From Oscillospiraceae bacterium (lineage in GTDB: Bacteria; Bacillota; Clostridia; Oscillospirales; Acutalibacteraceae): 39,961 bases of DNA. Made by a program: the position numbers and the translations under genes. The stretch's first letter is position 1. Each line of letters starts with the position of its first letter. Below the pieces are notes generated by a model. It ran no database searches. It was not told the DNA's origin and saw only the letters and a list, made by a program, of their open reading frames with translations. Shown piece by piece: positions 23,539 through 32,480 of the stretch. The stretch is from assembly GCA_015066365.1 (NCBI GenBank), contig SVON01000016.1:1-39961 (forward strand), in the 5' to 3' direction.

Positions 23539-25905
23539 ATGTATCGCGTAAACAAACGAGACGGTAAGGTCGTAGATTTTGACATTACCAAGATTTCCGG
23601 CGCCATCAAGATGGCGTTTGACGCCTGTGAGCGGCAGTATAACGACAACATTATTGATTTTCTGGCTCTGAAGGTCACCTCTGACTTTGAACCCAAGGTG
23701 GAGGACGGCATTGTCGCCGTGGAGGACATTCAGGACAGCGTGGAGACCGTGCTGGTGCAGGCCGGCTATGCCGACGTGGCCAAGGCGTACATTCTGTATC
23801 GCCGTCAGCGGGAGAAACTCCGCAATATGAAGAGCACCATCCTGGACTATAAGGAGCTGGTGGATAAGTACGTCAAGAACATTGACTGGCGTGTGAAGGA
23901 GAACTCCACCGTCACCTACTCGGTGGGTGGTCTGATCCTGTCCAACTCCGGCGCCATCACCGCCAACTATTGGCTGAGCGAGATCTACGACGACGAGATC
24001 GCCAACGCCCACAAGAACGCGGACATCCACATTCACGACCTGTCTATGCTGACCGGTTATTGCGCCGGTTGGTCGCTGAAGCAGCTCATCGAAGAGGGTC
24101 TGGGCGGCGTTCCCGGCAAGATCACCTCGGCCCCCGCCAGCCACCTGGCCACCCTGTGCAACCAGATGGTCAACTTCCTGGGCATTATGCAGAACGAGTG
24201 GGCCGGTGCCCAGGCGTTCTCCTCCTTTGACACCTATCTGGCCCCCTTCGTTAAGGTGGATAACCTGAACTACGACCAGGTGAAGAAGTGCATCGAGTCC
24301 TTCGTCTACGGCGTCAACACCCCCAGCCGTTGGGGGACCCAGGCTCCCTTCTCCAACATCACGCTGGACTGGACCGTTCCCCACGACCTGGAGGACGAGT
24401 ACGCCATCGTGGGCGGCAAGCGCATGGACTTCAAGTACGGCGATTGTAAGGCTGAGATGGATATGGTCAACAAGGCCTTTATCGAGATCATGATCGAGGG
24501 CGACGCCAACGGCCGCGGCTTCCAGTATCCCATCCCCACCTATTCCATCACCCGCGACTTTGACTGGTCCGACACCGAGAACAACCGCCTGCTGTTTGAG
24601 ATGACCTCTAAGTACGGCACCCCCTATTTCTCCAACTACGTCAACTCCGATATGGAGCCCTCCGACGTGCGCTCTATGTGCTGCCGTCTGCGTCTGGATC
24701 TGCGTGAGCTGCGCAAGAAATCCGGCGGCTTCTTCGGTAGCGGTGAGTCCACCGGCTCGGTGGGCGTGGTCACCATCAATATGCCCCGTTTGGCCTATCT
24801 GGCCACCGACGAGGCCGACTTCTACAAGCGTCTGGATCACATGATGGACATCGCCGCTCGCTCTCTGAAGATCAAGCGCACCATCATCACCAAGCTGCTG
24901 GACGAGGGTCTGTACCCCTACACCAAGCGGTATCTGGGCACCTTTGAAAACCACTTCTCCACCATCGGTCTGGTGGGTATGAACGAGGCCGGTCTCAACG
25001 CCAAGTGGATCCGCAAGGATATGACCCATCCCGAGACCCAGCAGTTCTCCAAGGATGTGCTGAATCATATGCGTGAGCGTCTGTCCGACTATCAGGAGAT
25101 GTACGGCGACCTGTATAACCTGGAGGCTACCCCCGCCGAGTCCACCTCCTACCGTCTGGCCAAGCACGACCGCAAGCACTATCCCTCCATCATCGCCGCT
25201 TCTGAGGGCGAGACCCCCTATTACACCAACTCCAGCCATCTGCCGGTGGGCTACACCTCCGACGTGTTCACCGCGCTGGACATCCAGGATGAGCTGCAGA
25301 CCCTGTACACCTCCGGTACCGTGTTCCACGCCTTCCTGGGCGAGAAACTGCCGGATTGGAAGGCAGCCGCCAACCTGGTGCGCAAGATCGCCGAGAATTA
25401 CCGTCTGCCTTATTATTCTCTGTCTCCCATCTACTCTGTGTGTAAGGAGCACGGCTATCTGGCCGGCGAGCAGTTCACCTGCCCCCACTGCGGCAAGGAG
25501 GCCGAGGTATACAGCCGTATCACCGGCTACTACCGCCCCGTGAAGAACTGGAACGACGGTAAGGCCCAGGAGTACAAGGAGCGTAAGCTGTACGACGTGG
25601 CCAACTCTGTGCTGACCCACACCGGCCCCAAGACCCCGGTGGAGACGGCTCAGGCGAAGCCTGCCGTCATCGCGGACGGCGTGTATCTGTTTGCCACCGC
25701 CACCTGCCCCAATTGTAAGATCGCTATGCCGATGCTGGACAAGGCCGGCGTGGCCTATACCAAGGTGCTGGCGGAGGAGAACGTGGCGCTGACCGAGTCT
25801 CTGGGCATCAAGCAGGCTCCCACCCTGGTGGTGGCCGCCGGCGGTGACGTTCAGAAGTTCACCGGTGTTGCCGACATCAAGAAGTATATTCAGTCTGTCA
25901 ACTAA
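23539..25905 (+). CDS. nrdD: Class III anaerobic ribonucleoside-triphosphate reductase with fused thioredoxin-like domain
   Basis: A 788-residue oxygen-sensitive enzyme that makes deoxynucleotides. An N-terminal ATP-cone (about 1-95) senses ATP/dATP. The catalytic barrel contains SMCCRLRLDLRE, with Cys381/Cys382 at the thiyl-radical site. A zinc-type cysteine group (Cys635, Cys648, Cys651) precedes the glycyl-radical loop NWNDGKAQE with Gly674. After the normal end, residues about 700-788 form an added thioredoxin/glutaredoxin-like domain with CPNC at 723-726 and IKQAPTLVVA. Many class III enzymes use formate; a fused redoxin next to trxB points to thioredoxin-type reduction, as shown for some NrdD2 enzymes. 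The ATG at 23539 is better spaced from GGGAG than the ATG at 23533. Confidence 0.96.
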   Translation: MYRVNKRDGKVVDFDITKISGAIKMAFDACERQYNDNIIDFLALKVTSDFEPKVEDGIVAVEDIQDSVETVLVQAGYADVAKAYILYRRQREKLRNMKSTILDYKELVDKYVKNIDWRVKENSTVTYSVGGLILSNSGAITANYWLSEIYDDEIANAHKNADIHIHDLSMLTGYCAGWSLKQLIEEGLGGVPGKITSAPASHLATLCNQMVNFLGIMQNEWAGAQAFSSFDTYLAPFVKVDNLNYDQVKKCIESFVYGVNTPSRWGTQAPFSNITLDWTVPHDLEDEYAIVGGKRMDFKYGDCKAEMDMVNKAFIEIMIEGDANGRGFQYPIPTYSITRDFDWSDTENNRLLFEMTSKYGTPYFSNYVNSDMEPSDVRSMCCRLRLDLRELRKKSGGFFGSGESTGSVGVVTINMPRLAYLATDEADFYKRLDHMMDIAARSLKIKRTIITKLLDEGLYPYTKRYLGTFENHFSTIGLVGMNEAGLNAKWIRKDMTHPETQQFSKDVLNHMRERLSDYQEMYGDLYNLEATPAESTSYRLAKHDRKHYPSIIAASEGETPYYTNSSHLPVGYTSDVFTALDIQDELQTLYTSGTVFHAFLGEKLPDWKAAANLVRKIAENYRLPYYSLSPIYSVCKEHGYLAGEQFTCPHCGKEAEVYSRITGYYRPVKNWNDGKAQEYKERKLYDVANSVLTHTGPKTPVETAQAKPAVIADGVYLFATATCPNCKIAMPMLDKAGVAYTKVLAEENVALTESLGIKQAPTLVVAAGGDVQKFTGVADIKKYIQSVN

Positions 25906-25916
25906 TTGCTGACCAA

Positions 25917-25950
25917 ACAAGGTGGGTGGAATTTCTGCCCACCTTGTCTT
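25917..25950 (+). other. Hairpin between nrdD and trxB
   Basis: CAAGGTGGG pairs with CCCACCTTG around an 11-base loop, then TCTTATG. A weak terminator or processing site that could lower trxB relative to nrdD. Confidence 0.55.
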
Positions 25951-25963
25951 ATGAGGTGTTACT

Positions 25964-26875
25964 ATGTACGATATCATCATCATCGGTGCGGGGCCTGCGG
26001 GGCTCACCGCCGCCATCTATGCCCGCCGCGCCAACAAGACCGTGCTGATTTTGGAAAAGGGTGCGTTCGGCGGACAGATCACCTTCTCTCCCAAGGTGGA
26101 GAATTATCCCGGCTTCGACTCCCTCTCCGGCAGTGAGCTGGCGGACCACTTTGTGGGGCAGGCCCTGGGTCAGGGCGCGGACGTGGAGATCGAGACCGTC
26201 ACCGGCATTAAGGACTGCGGCGACCATAAGGTGGTGACCACCGAGGACGGCAACGCCTACGAGGCCAAGGCGGTGATCATCGCCGCCGGTGCCAAGCATC
26301 GCCATCTGGGTCTGCCCAATGAGGAACTGCATCTGGGGGAGAGCATCTCCTTCTGTGCGGTGTGCGACGGCGCCTTTTACAAGAACAAGACCGTGGCCCT
26401 GGTGGGTGGCGGCAACTCTGCCCTGCAGGAGGCCATTCTGCTGTCCGAGGGATGCAAAAAGGTGTACGTGGTGCAGAATCTGGACTTTCTCACCGGCGAG
26501 GTGCGCCTGCAGGACACGCTGGCTAAGCGCCTGAACGTGGAGGTGCTGCTGGGCACCGTGGTGGAGGCTCTGCCTGCCGAAACGCCCCTTTCCAAGGTTA
26601 CCCTGCGCCGGGTGGCGGATCACCACGTGTACGATCTGGAGGTGAACGGTCTGTTTGTGGCCATCGGTCTTCAGCCGGAGAACGAGGCCTTTGCCGACGT
26701 GGCAGAATTGGACGAGCGGGGCTACGTGGCCTCCGGCGAGGACTGCCACACGGGTACCCCCGGTGTGTTTGTGGCCGGCGACTGCCGTCAGAAGACGGTG
26801 CGCCAGGTGACCACCGCCACCGGCGACGGCGCCGTGGCCGCCATCGCCGCCTGCCAGTATATTGACAGTTTATAA
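25964..26875 (+). CDS. trxB: Thioredoxin reductase
   Basis: A 303-residue FAD-dependent thioredoxin reductase. The FAD loop IIGAGPAGLTAAIYARR is at the N-terminus, the redox-active CAVCDG at residues 131-136, the pyridine-nucleotide loop VGGGNSALQEA at about 147, and the second FAD segment TPGVFVAGDCR near 265. The inter-domain and nucleotide-site sequence VVQNLDF lacks the HRRxxxR motif for the NADPH 2'-phosphate, so another donor (NADH or ferredoxin-linked) is possible. It directly follows nrdD, whose C-terminal redoxin domain is its likely substrate; it may also serve the Bcp peroxidase at 2581. GAGGTG precedes the ATG. Confidence 0.93.
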   Translation: MYDIIIIGAGPAGLTAAIYARRANKTVLILEKGAFGGQITFSPKVENYPGFDSLSGSELADHFVGQALGQGADVEIETVTGIKDCGDHKVVTTEDGNAYEAKAVIIAAGAKHRHLGLPNEELHLGESISFCAVCDGAFYKNKTVALVGGGNSALQEAILLSEGCKKVYVVQNLDFLTGEVRLQDTLAKRLNVEVLLGTVVEALPAETPLSKVTLRRVADHHVYDLEVNGLFVAIGLQPENEAFADVAELDERGYVASGEDCHTGTPGVFVAGDCRQKTVRQVTTATGDGAVAAIAACQYIDSL

Positions 26876-26910
26876 TGGAGTCCATCTCCTTTTGTAATCA
26901 CGCAAAAGAA

Positions 26911-26944
26911 AAAAGCCGCTATCCGTGAGGATAGCGGTTTTTTG
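26911..26944. terminator. Bidirectional terminator between trxB and the minus-strand gene
   Basis: AAGCCGCTATCC/GGATAGCGGTTTT, loop GTGA, with A-run before and T-run after. Nearly the same hairpin recurs at 29511-29540. Confidence 0.9.
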
Positions 26945-26954
26945 CGTTGTTTGC

Positions 26955-27701
26955 TTATTTCTGCTGGTTCAGCAGAGCGTTGACGGTGTCGTAGACCTCC
27001 ACGTAACCGGGGACAAAGGACAGCCAGATCCAGCCGGAAGAGGTGGCGATGCGCAGGGTGCCGAACAGGGCGGTGCTGACAGAGGAGATCTGGCTCAGCG
27101 GCAGATTCTTACGACTGCAGAGAGCCCCCCGGATATACACCCGCTTGTTGGTGACGGTGAGGTGGGTGGGGAATTTTTTGAGCACAAAGCCCACCACCAA
27201 AAGCAGCAGACCCACCAACAGCACCGGGAAGAACTCTTCGCGTCCCTCAAACTCAGCCACAAACAGCAACGCCGCCAGACCGCCCAGCACCATCAGCACG
27301 TAGGCCAGCACCGGGGGAACGGTGCGGGTCAGCACCACCTGCTCACCCTCGCTGACGGGGATAGAAACGGCAGACGGGGCAGGGACGCCTTCGACCGCAT
27401 CCGCCGCTGCGTTATCCCGCGGGGCGGCGGTGCGCGGCTCTTGGAAGACCAGCACCAGACAGACGATCGAGATGACAGGGATGAGCAACAAGGCCAGCAT
27501 AGTGATATCGCTAAAGAAGCCGGCCCACAAGAGTTGATAGATCGACCAAATGCCCAGCACAAATTCGGCAAGAGCGGCGCCCCAAACCAGTTTCCACCGT
27601 TTTCTCTTGCCGCCGCAGATCAGCAGAGCCACCGCCAGCACCATAGCAACAATAAACAGGGCAAAAAGTCCTTTCCCACTCAGCATCATAATAACGGCCA
27701 T
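26955..27701 (-). CDS. Membrane protein with a PH-like C-terminal domain
   Basis: A 248-residue membrane protein of unknown function. Hydrophobic segments lie at about 6-30, 38-62 and 65-88, then a low-complexity loop rich in Ala/Pro/Glu, then two more segments (about 135-155 and 160-180). The tail THLTVTNKRVYIRGAL...SSVSTALFGTLRIAT resembles bacterial PH (bPH2/YdbS-like) domains, which often start with such an L-x-V-T-x-K-R-V pattern. The GTATA-rich promoter and GGAGG 7 bases before the ATG at 27701 set the start. It is transcribed toward trxB and shares its terminator. No partner is suggested by neighbours. Confidence 0.78.
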   Translation of the reverse strand: MAVIMMLSGKGLFALFIVAMVLAVALLICGGKRKRWKLVWGAALAEFVLGIWSIYQLLWAGFFSDITMLALLLIPVISIVCLVLVFQEPRTAAPRDNAAADAVEGVPAPSAVSIPVSEGEQVVLTRTVPPVLAYVLMVLGGLAALLFVAEFEGREEFFPVLLVGLLLLVVGFVLKKFPTHLTVTNKRVYIRGALCSRKNLPLSQISSVSTALFGTLRIATSSGWIWLSFVPGYVEVYDTVNALLNQQK

Positions 27702-27736
27702 TTCCATTCCTCCAAAACACAAAAATGAATGCACTC

Positions 27737-27765
27737 AGTATACCATACCCGATGCCGTTTGTAAA
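27737..27765 (-). promoter_or_regulatory. Promoter of the minus-strand membrane protein
   Basis: On the minus strand TTTACA (27765-27760) and TATACT (27742-27737) with 17-base spacing. Confidence 0.75.
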
Positions 27766-27818
27766 GCGGCGGTTTCGGGAGACCGCAGGGAAGTTGCAAA
27801 AACAGGGGAGAGGGCGAA

Positions 27819-28001
27819 GGCTCCCTCCTCGAGGGAGCTGTCGAGCCGCTCTGCGGCGAGACTGAGGGAGTTGGAGTAACGCCTTGCATTGCTCCGACGA
27901 CATTTTTCACTTTCACGAAAAGTTGCAACAAACAAATGGCCAAAGAAAAAACTCCCTCCGTCATTTGCTCCGCAAATGCCACCTCCCTCGGAGAGGGAGG
28001 C
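27819..28001 (-). repeat. MITE-like palindromic repeat, copy 2
   Basis: In minus-strand sense: GCCTCCCTC...GACGGAGGGAG (28001-27953), an 80-base spacer, then CCCTCAGTC...CGACAGCTCCC...GGGAGCC (27873-27819). It matches copy 1 at 4174-4287 in units and order but has a longer spacer. Outer ends GCCTCCCTC/GAGGGAGCC are inverted. The rest of the 27702-28129 gap contains only the two promoters. Confidence 0.75.
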
Positions 28002-28050
28002 TTAGCCTCCGCCCCCCACCATTAACCATTCCTAACCGCCAAAATTCCCC

Positions 28051-28079
28051 TTGCACAGTCTTGCGAAATGTGCTATAAT
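28051..28079 (+). promoter_or_regulatory. Promoter of citrate synthase
   Basis: TTGCAC (28051-28056), TATAAT (28074-28079), spacing 17. Confidence 0.85.
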
Positions 28080-28129
28080 GCTTTAAATTAGTAAACTATA
28101 CCCTTTGTCACAAGAAGTGAGGTGCCCCT

Positions 28130-29500
28130 ATGAAACGTTCTTATTCTGAAATCACCCCCTATATTGCGCAGTTGGCCCAGGCCTCTACCGAGCGCAACCA
28201 TATCGCCCCGACCATGTACGAGGACCACAAGGTCTATCGGGGCTTACGCGACCGTCAGGGTCGCGGCGTGGTCACCGGCCTGACCGAGGTGTCCACCATC
28301 AACGCCAAAAAGCTGGGCGAGGATGGGGAGCTGCACCCCTGCCCGGGTGAACTCTTTTATCGGGGTTATAACATCAAGGATCTGGTGGCCGGCTTCCAGC
28401 AGGACCATCGCTTCGGGTTCGAGGAGGCGGTGTATCTGCTCTTGTTCTCCGAACTGCCGGACGAGGGCGAACTGTTCCGCTTCCGCCGTGAGCTGTCCCA
28501 GTGTCGTAGCCTGCCCACCTCCTTTGTGCGGGATATGATTCTGAAAGCCCCCGGTCGGGATATGATGAACATTCTGTCCCGTTGCGTGCTGGCACTGTAC
28601 GCCTACGACGAGAACCCGGACGACATCTCCATCGCCAACGTGCTGCGCCAGAGTCTGCAGCTCATTTCCGTCTTCCCCATGCTGGCGGTGTACAGCTATC
28701 AGTCCTATCAGCACTATTATCAGGATAAGAGCCTGTTCATCCACCTGCCCCGTCCCGATTATTCCACCGCCGAGAACCTGCTGCACCTCTTGCGCGAGGA
28801 CAGCCAGTTCACCCCCCTGGAGGCCAAGGTGCTGGATCTGGCGCTGGTGCTCCATGCCGAGCACGGCGGCGGTAACAACTCCACCTTTACCACCCACGTG
28901 GTCACCTCCTCCGGCACCGACACCTATTCCTCGGTGGCGGCGGCGCTGGGCTCGCTCAAGGGCCCCCGCCACGGCGGCGCCAACATTAAGGTGGTGCGGA
29001 TGTTCGACGATATGAAGGCCACCATCGACACCACCGACGAGAGCCAGATCAAGGATTATCTGGGTCGTCTGCTGGACAAGAACGCCTTTGACCGGGCGGG
29101 TCTCATCTATGGTATGGGTCACGCGGTATACTCGCTGTCCGACCCCCGTAGCGAGGTGCTGAAGGAGTGCGCCAAGGAGCTGGCCGAGGCCAAGGGTCTG
29201 CAGGAGGAATACGCCCTGTATGAGAAGGTGGCCAAGCTTGCTCCGGAAATGATCGCCGAAAAGCGCCAGGTGTATAAGGGCGTGGCCCCCAACGTGGATT
29301 TTTACTCCGGCCTCATTTACAGAATGCTGGATCTGCCCTGCGAACTGTTCACCCCGCTGTTTGCGGTGTCCCGTATCGCCGGCTGGTCTGCCCACCGCAT
29401 CGAGGAAATTCAGAATGCGGGCAAGATCATCCGTCCCGCCTATATTTCCGTCAAGGACGACCGGGAGTATATCCCCATGGGCGACCGGTTGGTGGAGTAA
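28130..29500 (+). CDS. gltA: Citrate synthase
   Basis: A 456-residue citrate (or 2-methylcitrate) synthase, condensing acetyl-CoA with oxaloacetate. Catalytic residues are visible as HAEHGGGN (His242 and His245 region), GMGHAVYS (His331) and NVDFYSG (Asp390), with GPRHGGAN before them. The N-terminal domain is longer than in the short bacterial enzyme, as usual in Clostridia, with a basic RGLRDRQGRGVVTGLTEVS segment. In anaerobes with a partial TCA cycle it supplies 2-oxoglutarate for glutamate, which fits the ammonia-assimilating GSIII in this window. The gene is monocistronic; no aconitase or isocitrate dehydrogenase follows. Confidence 0.95.
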   Translation: MKRSYSEITPYIAQLAQASTERNHIAPTMYEDHKVYRGLRDRQGRGVVTGLTEVSTINAKKLGEDGELHPCPGELFYRGYNIKDLVAGFQQDHRFGFEEAVYLLLFSELPDEGELFRFRRELSQCRSLPTSFVRDMILKAPGRDMMNILSRCVLALYAYDENPDDISIANVLRQSLQLISVFPMLAVYSYQSYQHYYQDKSLFIHLPRPDYSTAENLLHLLREDSQFTPLEAKVLDLALVLHAEHGGGNNSTFTTHVVTSSGTDTYSSVAAALGSLKGPRHGGANIKVVRMFDDMKATIDTTDESQIKDYLGRLLDKNAFDRAGLIYGMGHAVYSLSDPRSEVLKECAKELAEAKGLQEEYALYEKVAKLAPEMIAEKRQVYKGVAPNVDFYSGLIYRMLDLPCELFTPLFAVSRIAGWSAHRIEEIQNAGKIIRPAYISVKDDREYIPMGDRLVE

Positions 29501-29508
29501 TGGTATAA

Positions 29509-29547
29509 GAAAAACCGCTATCCGTCAGGATAGCGGTTTTTTTATTA
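29509..29547. terminator. Bidirectional terminator between citrate synthase and the his operon
   Basis: AAAACCGCTATCC/GGATAGCGGTTTT with loop GTCA, A-run and T-run on either side. Confidence 0.92.
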
Positions 29548-30192
29548 CACCATTTTCTCTTGTTTCACCTTTTTATCGATCACGTGGCGGGAGGCCAGTT
29601 CCCGGTGTACATCCTCCAGAGAGATGCCCATCTCCACCATCAGCACCATCACGTGATAGCAAAGGTCGGCGATCTCATAGACGGTTTCTTTCTTGTCCCG
29701 GCCTTTGGCACCGATGATGACCTCGGTGGATTCCTCGCCCACCTTCTTGAGGATCTTGTCCAGACCCTTCTCAAACAGATAGGTGGTGTAAGAGCCCTCT
29801 TTTGGGTTCTCCTTCCGGCCTTTCAGCATCTCCATCAGCGCTTCCAGAGAAAAGGCTTGGCGCTCCTCGCTCTCCCACACGGGGTTGAAAAAGCAGCTTT
29901 CCTTGCCGGTGTGGCAGGCGGGGCCATCCTTCTCCACCATCACCACCAGTGCGTCCTTGTCGCAGTCGGCGGTGATGGATACGATGTGCTGATAGTTGCC
30001 GCTGGTTTCGCCTTTCAGCCACAGCTCTTGGCGAGAGCGGCTGTAGAAACAGGTGAGCCCCTTTTCCATCGACTTCTGCAGGCTCTCCTTGTTCATATAG
30101 GCCACGGTCAGCACGTCCTTGGAGACGGCGTCCACCACCACGGCGGGGATCAGACCCCGACGGTCATAATGCAAACTGTTTACGTCGATCAT
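29545..30192 (-). CDS. hisIE: Phosphoribosyl-AMP cyclohydrolase / phosphoribosyl-ATP pyrophosphatase
   Basis: A 215-residue bifunctional enzyme for steps 2 and 3 of histidine synthesis. The HisI half (1-105) carries the metal-binding ADCDKDA and [12 protein letters not shown] cysteines and the [16 protein letters not shown] segment. The HisE half (about 110-205) has [14 protein letters not shown], then the [16 protein letters not shown] helix with acidic metal ligands. It is the last gene of the operon, 19 bases after hisF, with GGAGAG before its ATG. The bifunctional fusion explains the lack of a separate hisE. Confidence 0.96.
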   Translation of the reverse strand: MIDVNSLHYDRRGLIPAVVVDAVSKDVLTVAYMNKESLQKSMEKGLTCFYSRSRQELWLKGETSGNYQHIVSITADCDKDALVVMVEKDGPACHTGKESCFFNPVWESEERQAFSLEALMEMLKGRKENPKEGSYTTYLFEKGLDKILKKVGEESTEVIIGAKGRDKKETVYEIADLCYHVMVLMVEMGISLEDVHRELASRHVIDKKVKQEKMV

Positions 30193-30211
30193 CGTACTCT
30201 CTCCTTTTCTA

Positions 30212-30970
30212 TTACAGCCGGGCAGGGATGCCTGCCGCCGCCATTTGTTGTTTCAGATCGGATATGGCTACCTCGCCAAAGTGGAAGATGGAGGCTGCCA
30301 AGCCCGCATCCATCCCCGGCAGGGTGTGGAATAGGGTGATAAAATCTTGGATATTGCCTGCGCCGCCGCTGGCGATGACCGGCACGTTGATCGCGTCGCA
30401 GACGGCTTCTAGCATCGGCAGGTCAAAGCCGCCCTTCACACCGTCGGTGTCGATGGAGTTGACCACCACCTCGCCGGCGCCGTTGCCCACGCACCGGCGA
30501 ATCCACTCGATGGCCTCCATACCGGTGTTCTCCCGGCCGCCCTTGGCAAAGATGCGGTAGACCCCGTCTACCCTCTTCACGTCCGCCGACAGCACCACGC
30601 ATTGATCGCCGTACAGCCGGGCCGCCTCGCCGATAAGGTCGGGGTTGCGGATGGCACCGGAGTTGACGCTGACCTTGTCGGCGCCGCAGGACAGCACCCG
30701 GTCAAAGTCTGCCACCGTGTTGATGCCACCGCCCACCGTCAGGGGGATGAATACCTGACGGGCCGTTTCGCAGAGAATGTCGGTGAAGAGTTTTCGCCCC
30801 TCCGCCGAGGCGGTGATGTCGTAAAACACCAGCTCGTCCGCCCCGTTCTCGCTGTAAAACTTGGCCAGCTCGATGGGGGAACTCACGTCGTTTAATCCTT
30901 CAAAATTAACCCCCTTCACCACCCGGCCGTCCCGCACGTCCAGGCAGGGGATGATACGCTTCGTTATCAT
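30212..30970 (-). CDS. hisF: Imidazole glycerol phosphate synthase cyclase subunit
   Basis: A 252-residue TIM-barrel subunit that uses ammonia from HisH to make imidazole glycerol phosphate and [20 protein letters not shown] supplies the first catalytic Asp (Asp11) and [10 protein letters not shown] the second. The VGGGI and ASGGAG phosphate-binding loops are present. The ribosome site AGGTGG is directly against the left end of the 178-bp inverted-repeat element, so the insertion lies just upstream of its translation start. The HisH partner is two genes upstream. Confidence 0.97.
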   Translation of the reverse strand: MITKRIIPCLDVRDGRVVKGVNFEGLNDVSSPIELAKFYSENGADELVFYDITASAEGRKLFTDILCETARQVFIPLTVGGGINTVADFDRVLSCGADKVSVNSGAIRNPDLIGEAARLYGDQCVVLSADVKRVDGVYRIFAKGGRENTGMEAIEWIRRCVGNGAGEVVVNSIDTDGVKGGFDLPMLEAVCDAINVPVIASGGAGNIQDFITLFHTLPGMDAGLAASIFHFGEVAISDLKQQMAAAGIPARL

Positions 30971-30980
30971 TTGACCACCT

Positions 30981-31158
30981 CAGGGTAGAGCGACAAATCC
31001 GAATTCGTTTTAGAAAGAGGATTTTCGCTCTATCTTCGTTAAATTACTCGCGAATACAGTCAGTAATCGCTGCGTTTTGTGCCTTGCAAGAACAAATAGG
31101 GTAAAAAGCGCCGAAATCAGCCGCTTTGAGGCGGATTGGGATTTGTCACTCTACCCTG
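30981..31158. mobile_element. 178-bp MITE-like element with 20-bp terminal inverted repeats
   Basis: CAGGGTAGAGCGACAAATCC (30981-31000) and GGATTTGTCACTCTACCCTG (31139-31158) are inverted with one mismatch. The interior 31021-31110 resembles the repeat units after glnN. It carries no transposase. Its right end encodes the last 13 codons of hisA and its left end abuts the hisF ribosome site. No clear target-site duplication is visible. Confidence 0.8.
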
Positions 31159-31857
31159 CGCTTCTTTGAGGTTAATGGCGCCTACGTAATAGGCTTTGCC
31201 GATGATGGCGCCGTAGAGACCGGTAGCGGCCAGCTTTTCCACATCCTGCATGGAGGATACGCCGCCGGAGGCCACGATCTGCAGGGAGGGGAATTTGGCT
31301 TGCAGGTCGCGGTATAGGGCGTGGTTGGTGCCCTGCATAGCCCCGTCCTTGGAGATGTCGGTGACGATGACCGTTCTCACCCCGATGGTCTGCATCTCTC
31401 GGCAGAAAGAGGTGGCGTCCTTGGTGGACTGCTCGGTCCACCCCTTCACCGCCACGTAGCCGTCCTTTAGGTCTACGCCCACCGCGATCTTGTCGCCGTA
31501 GGCGGCTACCGCCTCGCGGACAAACTCTGGGTCCTCCACCGCGGCGGTGCCCAGGATCACCCGGTCAATGCCGGCGTCCATATAGGCTTTGACCACCGCC
31601 ATATTCCGCACGCCGCCGCCGATCTCGCAAAAGAGACCGCTCTGGTGTTTGATGCGGATCACGGTGTCCAGATTGGGGGTGGTGCCGCTTTTGGCCCCCT
31701 CCAGGTCCACGATATGGATGTGCTTGGCTCCGGCGGCGGCAAAATCCTTTGCCACCGCGGCAGGGTCGTCGTTATAGACGGTCAGCTGGTTATAGTCGCC
31801 CTTATACAGGCGTACCGCTTTGCCCTCGTAGAGGTCAATGGCAGGGAATAAGTACAT
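31117..31857 (-). CDS. hisA: ProFAR isomerase
   Basis: A 246-residue TIM-barrel isomerase for step 4 of histidine synthesis. PAIDLYEGKAVRL gives the first catalytic Asp, GVDLKDGYVAVKGW the second, with EIGGGVR and ASGGVSS phosphate loops. The normal barrel ends near GAINLKEA (about residue 233). The remaining 13 residues, QGRVTNPNPPQSG, and the stop are encoded by the inverted-repeat element inserted at its 3' end. The tail is proline-rich and probably does not disturb the fold. It lies 11 bases after hisH. Confidence 0.96.
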   Translation of the reverse strand: MYLFPAIDLYEGKAVRLYKGDYNQLTVYNDDPAAVAKDFAAAGAKHIHIVDLEGAKSGTTPNLDTVIRIKHQSGLFCEIGGGVRNMAVVKAYMDAGIDRVILGTAAVEDPEFVREAVAAYGDKIAVGVDLKDGYVAVKGWTEQSTKDATSFCREMQTIGVRTVIVTDISKDGAMQGTNHALYRDLQAKFPSLQIVASGGVSSMQDVEKLAATGLYGAIIGKAYYVGAINLKEAQGRVTNPNPPQSG

Positions 31858-31868
31858 AAGAAATCACC

Positions 31869-32480
31869 TTAAATTTCGCAGAATGCTTTGAGAATGGACA
31901 GCCCCACCGCGCCGCTTTTCTCTGGGTGGAACTGACAGCCGTAGACGTTGCCCCGTTCCACCGCGGCGGTCAGGGGGGCGCCGTATTCGGCGGTGGCGGT
32001 GACGGCGTCGCCGCAGTCGGTGGCGTAATAGGAATGGACGAAGTAGACGCAGTCGCCCTCGTTTAAGTACCGGAACAGCCGGCTCTTTTCCCCCACAAAG
32101 GTGAGAGCGTTCCAGCCGATATGGGGCACCTTGTACCCCGCCGGGATGGCGTCGGCGATGGGGCGCACCGCCCCGGGGATGAGCGAAAGACCGGCGTGCT
32201 CGCCGTATTCGTAGCTCTTGTCGAATAAGAGCTGCATCCCCAGACAGATGCCCATAATGGGCTTGCCTGCGGCGGCCTGCTCCTTCACCAGTTCCGCCAT
32301 ACCGCTATCCCGGAGCTTTTTGGCGGCATCCTCAAAGGCACCTACGCCGGGGAGGATGATGTGGTCGGCGGCGCGGATGAGGGCCGGGTCGGCGGTCACC
32401 ACCGCCTCCTGCCCGATGGCGGTAAAAGAGGACTTAAGGGAGAAGAGGTTGCCCACGCCGTAATCGATGATGGCGATCAT
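31869..32480 (-). CDS. hisH: Imidazole glycerol phosphate synthase glutaminase subunit
   Basis: A 203-residue class I glutamine amidotransferase that feeds ammonia to HisF. The nucleophile is in GICLGMQLLF, the oxyanion-strand PGVGAF lies before it, and the His-Glu pair is in CQFHPEKSG near the C-terminus. It begins in a four-base overlap with hisB. It is separated from hisF by hisA and the inserted element. Confidence 0.97.
   Translation of the reverse strand: MIAIIDYGVGNLFSLKSSFTAIGQEAVVTADPALIRAADHIILPGVGAFEDAAKKLRDSGMAELVKEQAAAGKPIMGICLGMQLLFDKSYEYGEHAGLSLIPGAVRPIADAIPAGYKVPHIGWNALTFVGEKSRLFRYLNEGDCVYFVHSYYATDCGDAVTATAEYGAPLTAAVERGNVYGCQFHPEKSGAVGLSILKAFCEI

Noticed and set aside
27817-28010. 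Regulatory region of citrate synthase made of hairpins
   Set aside because: The hairpins belong to the MITE family found also at 4174, and lie upstream of a complete promoter.
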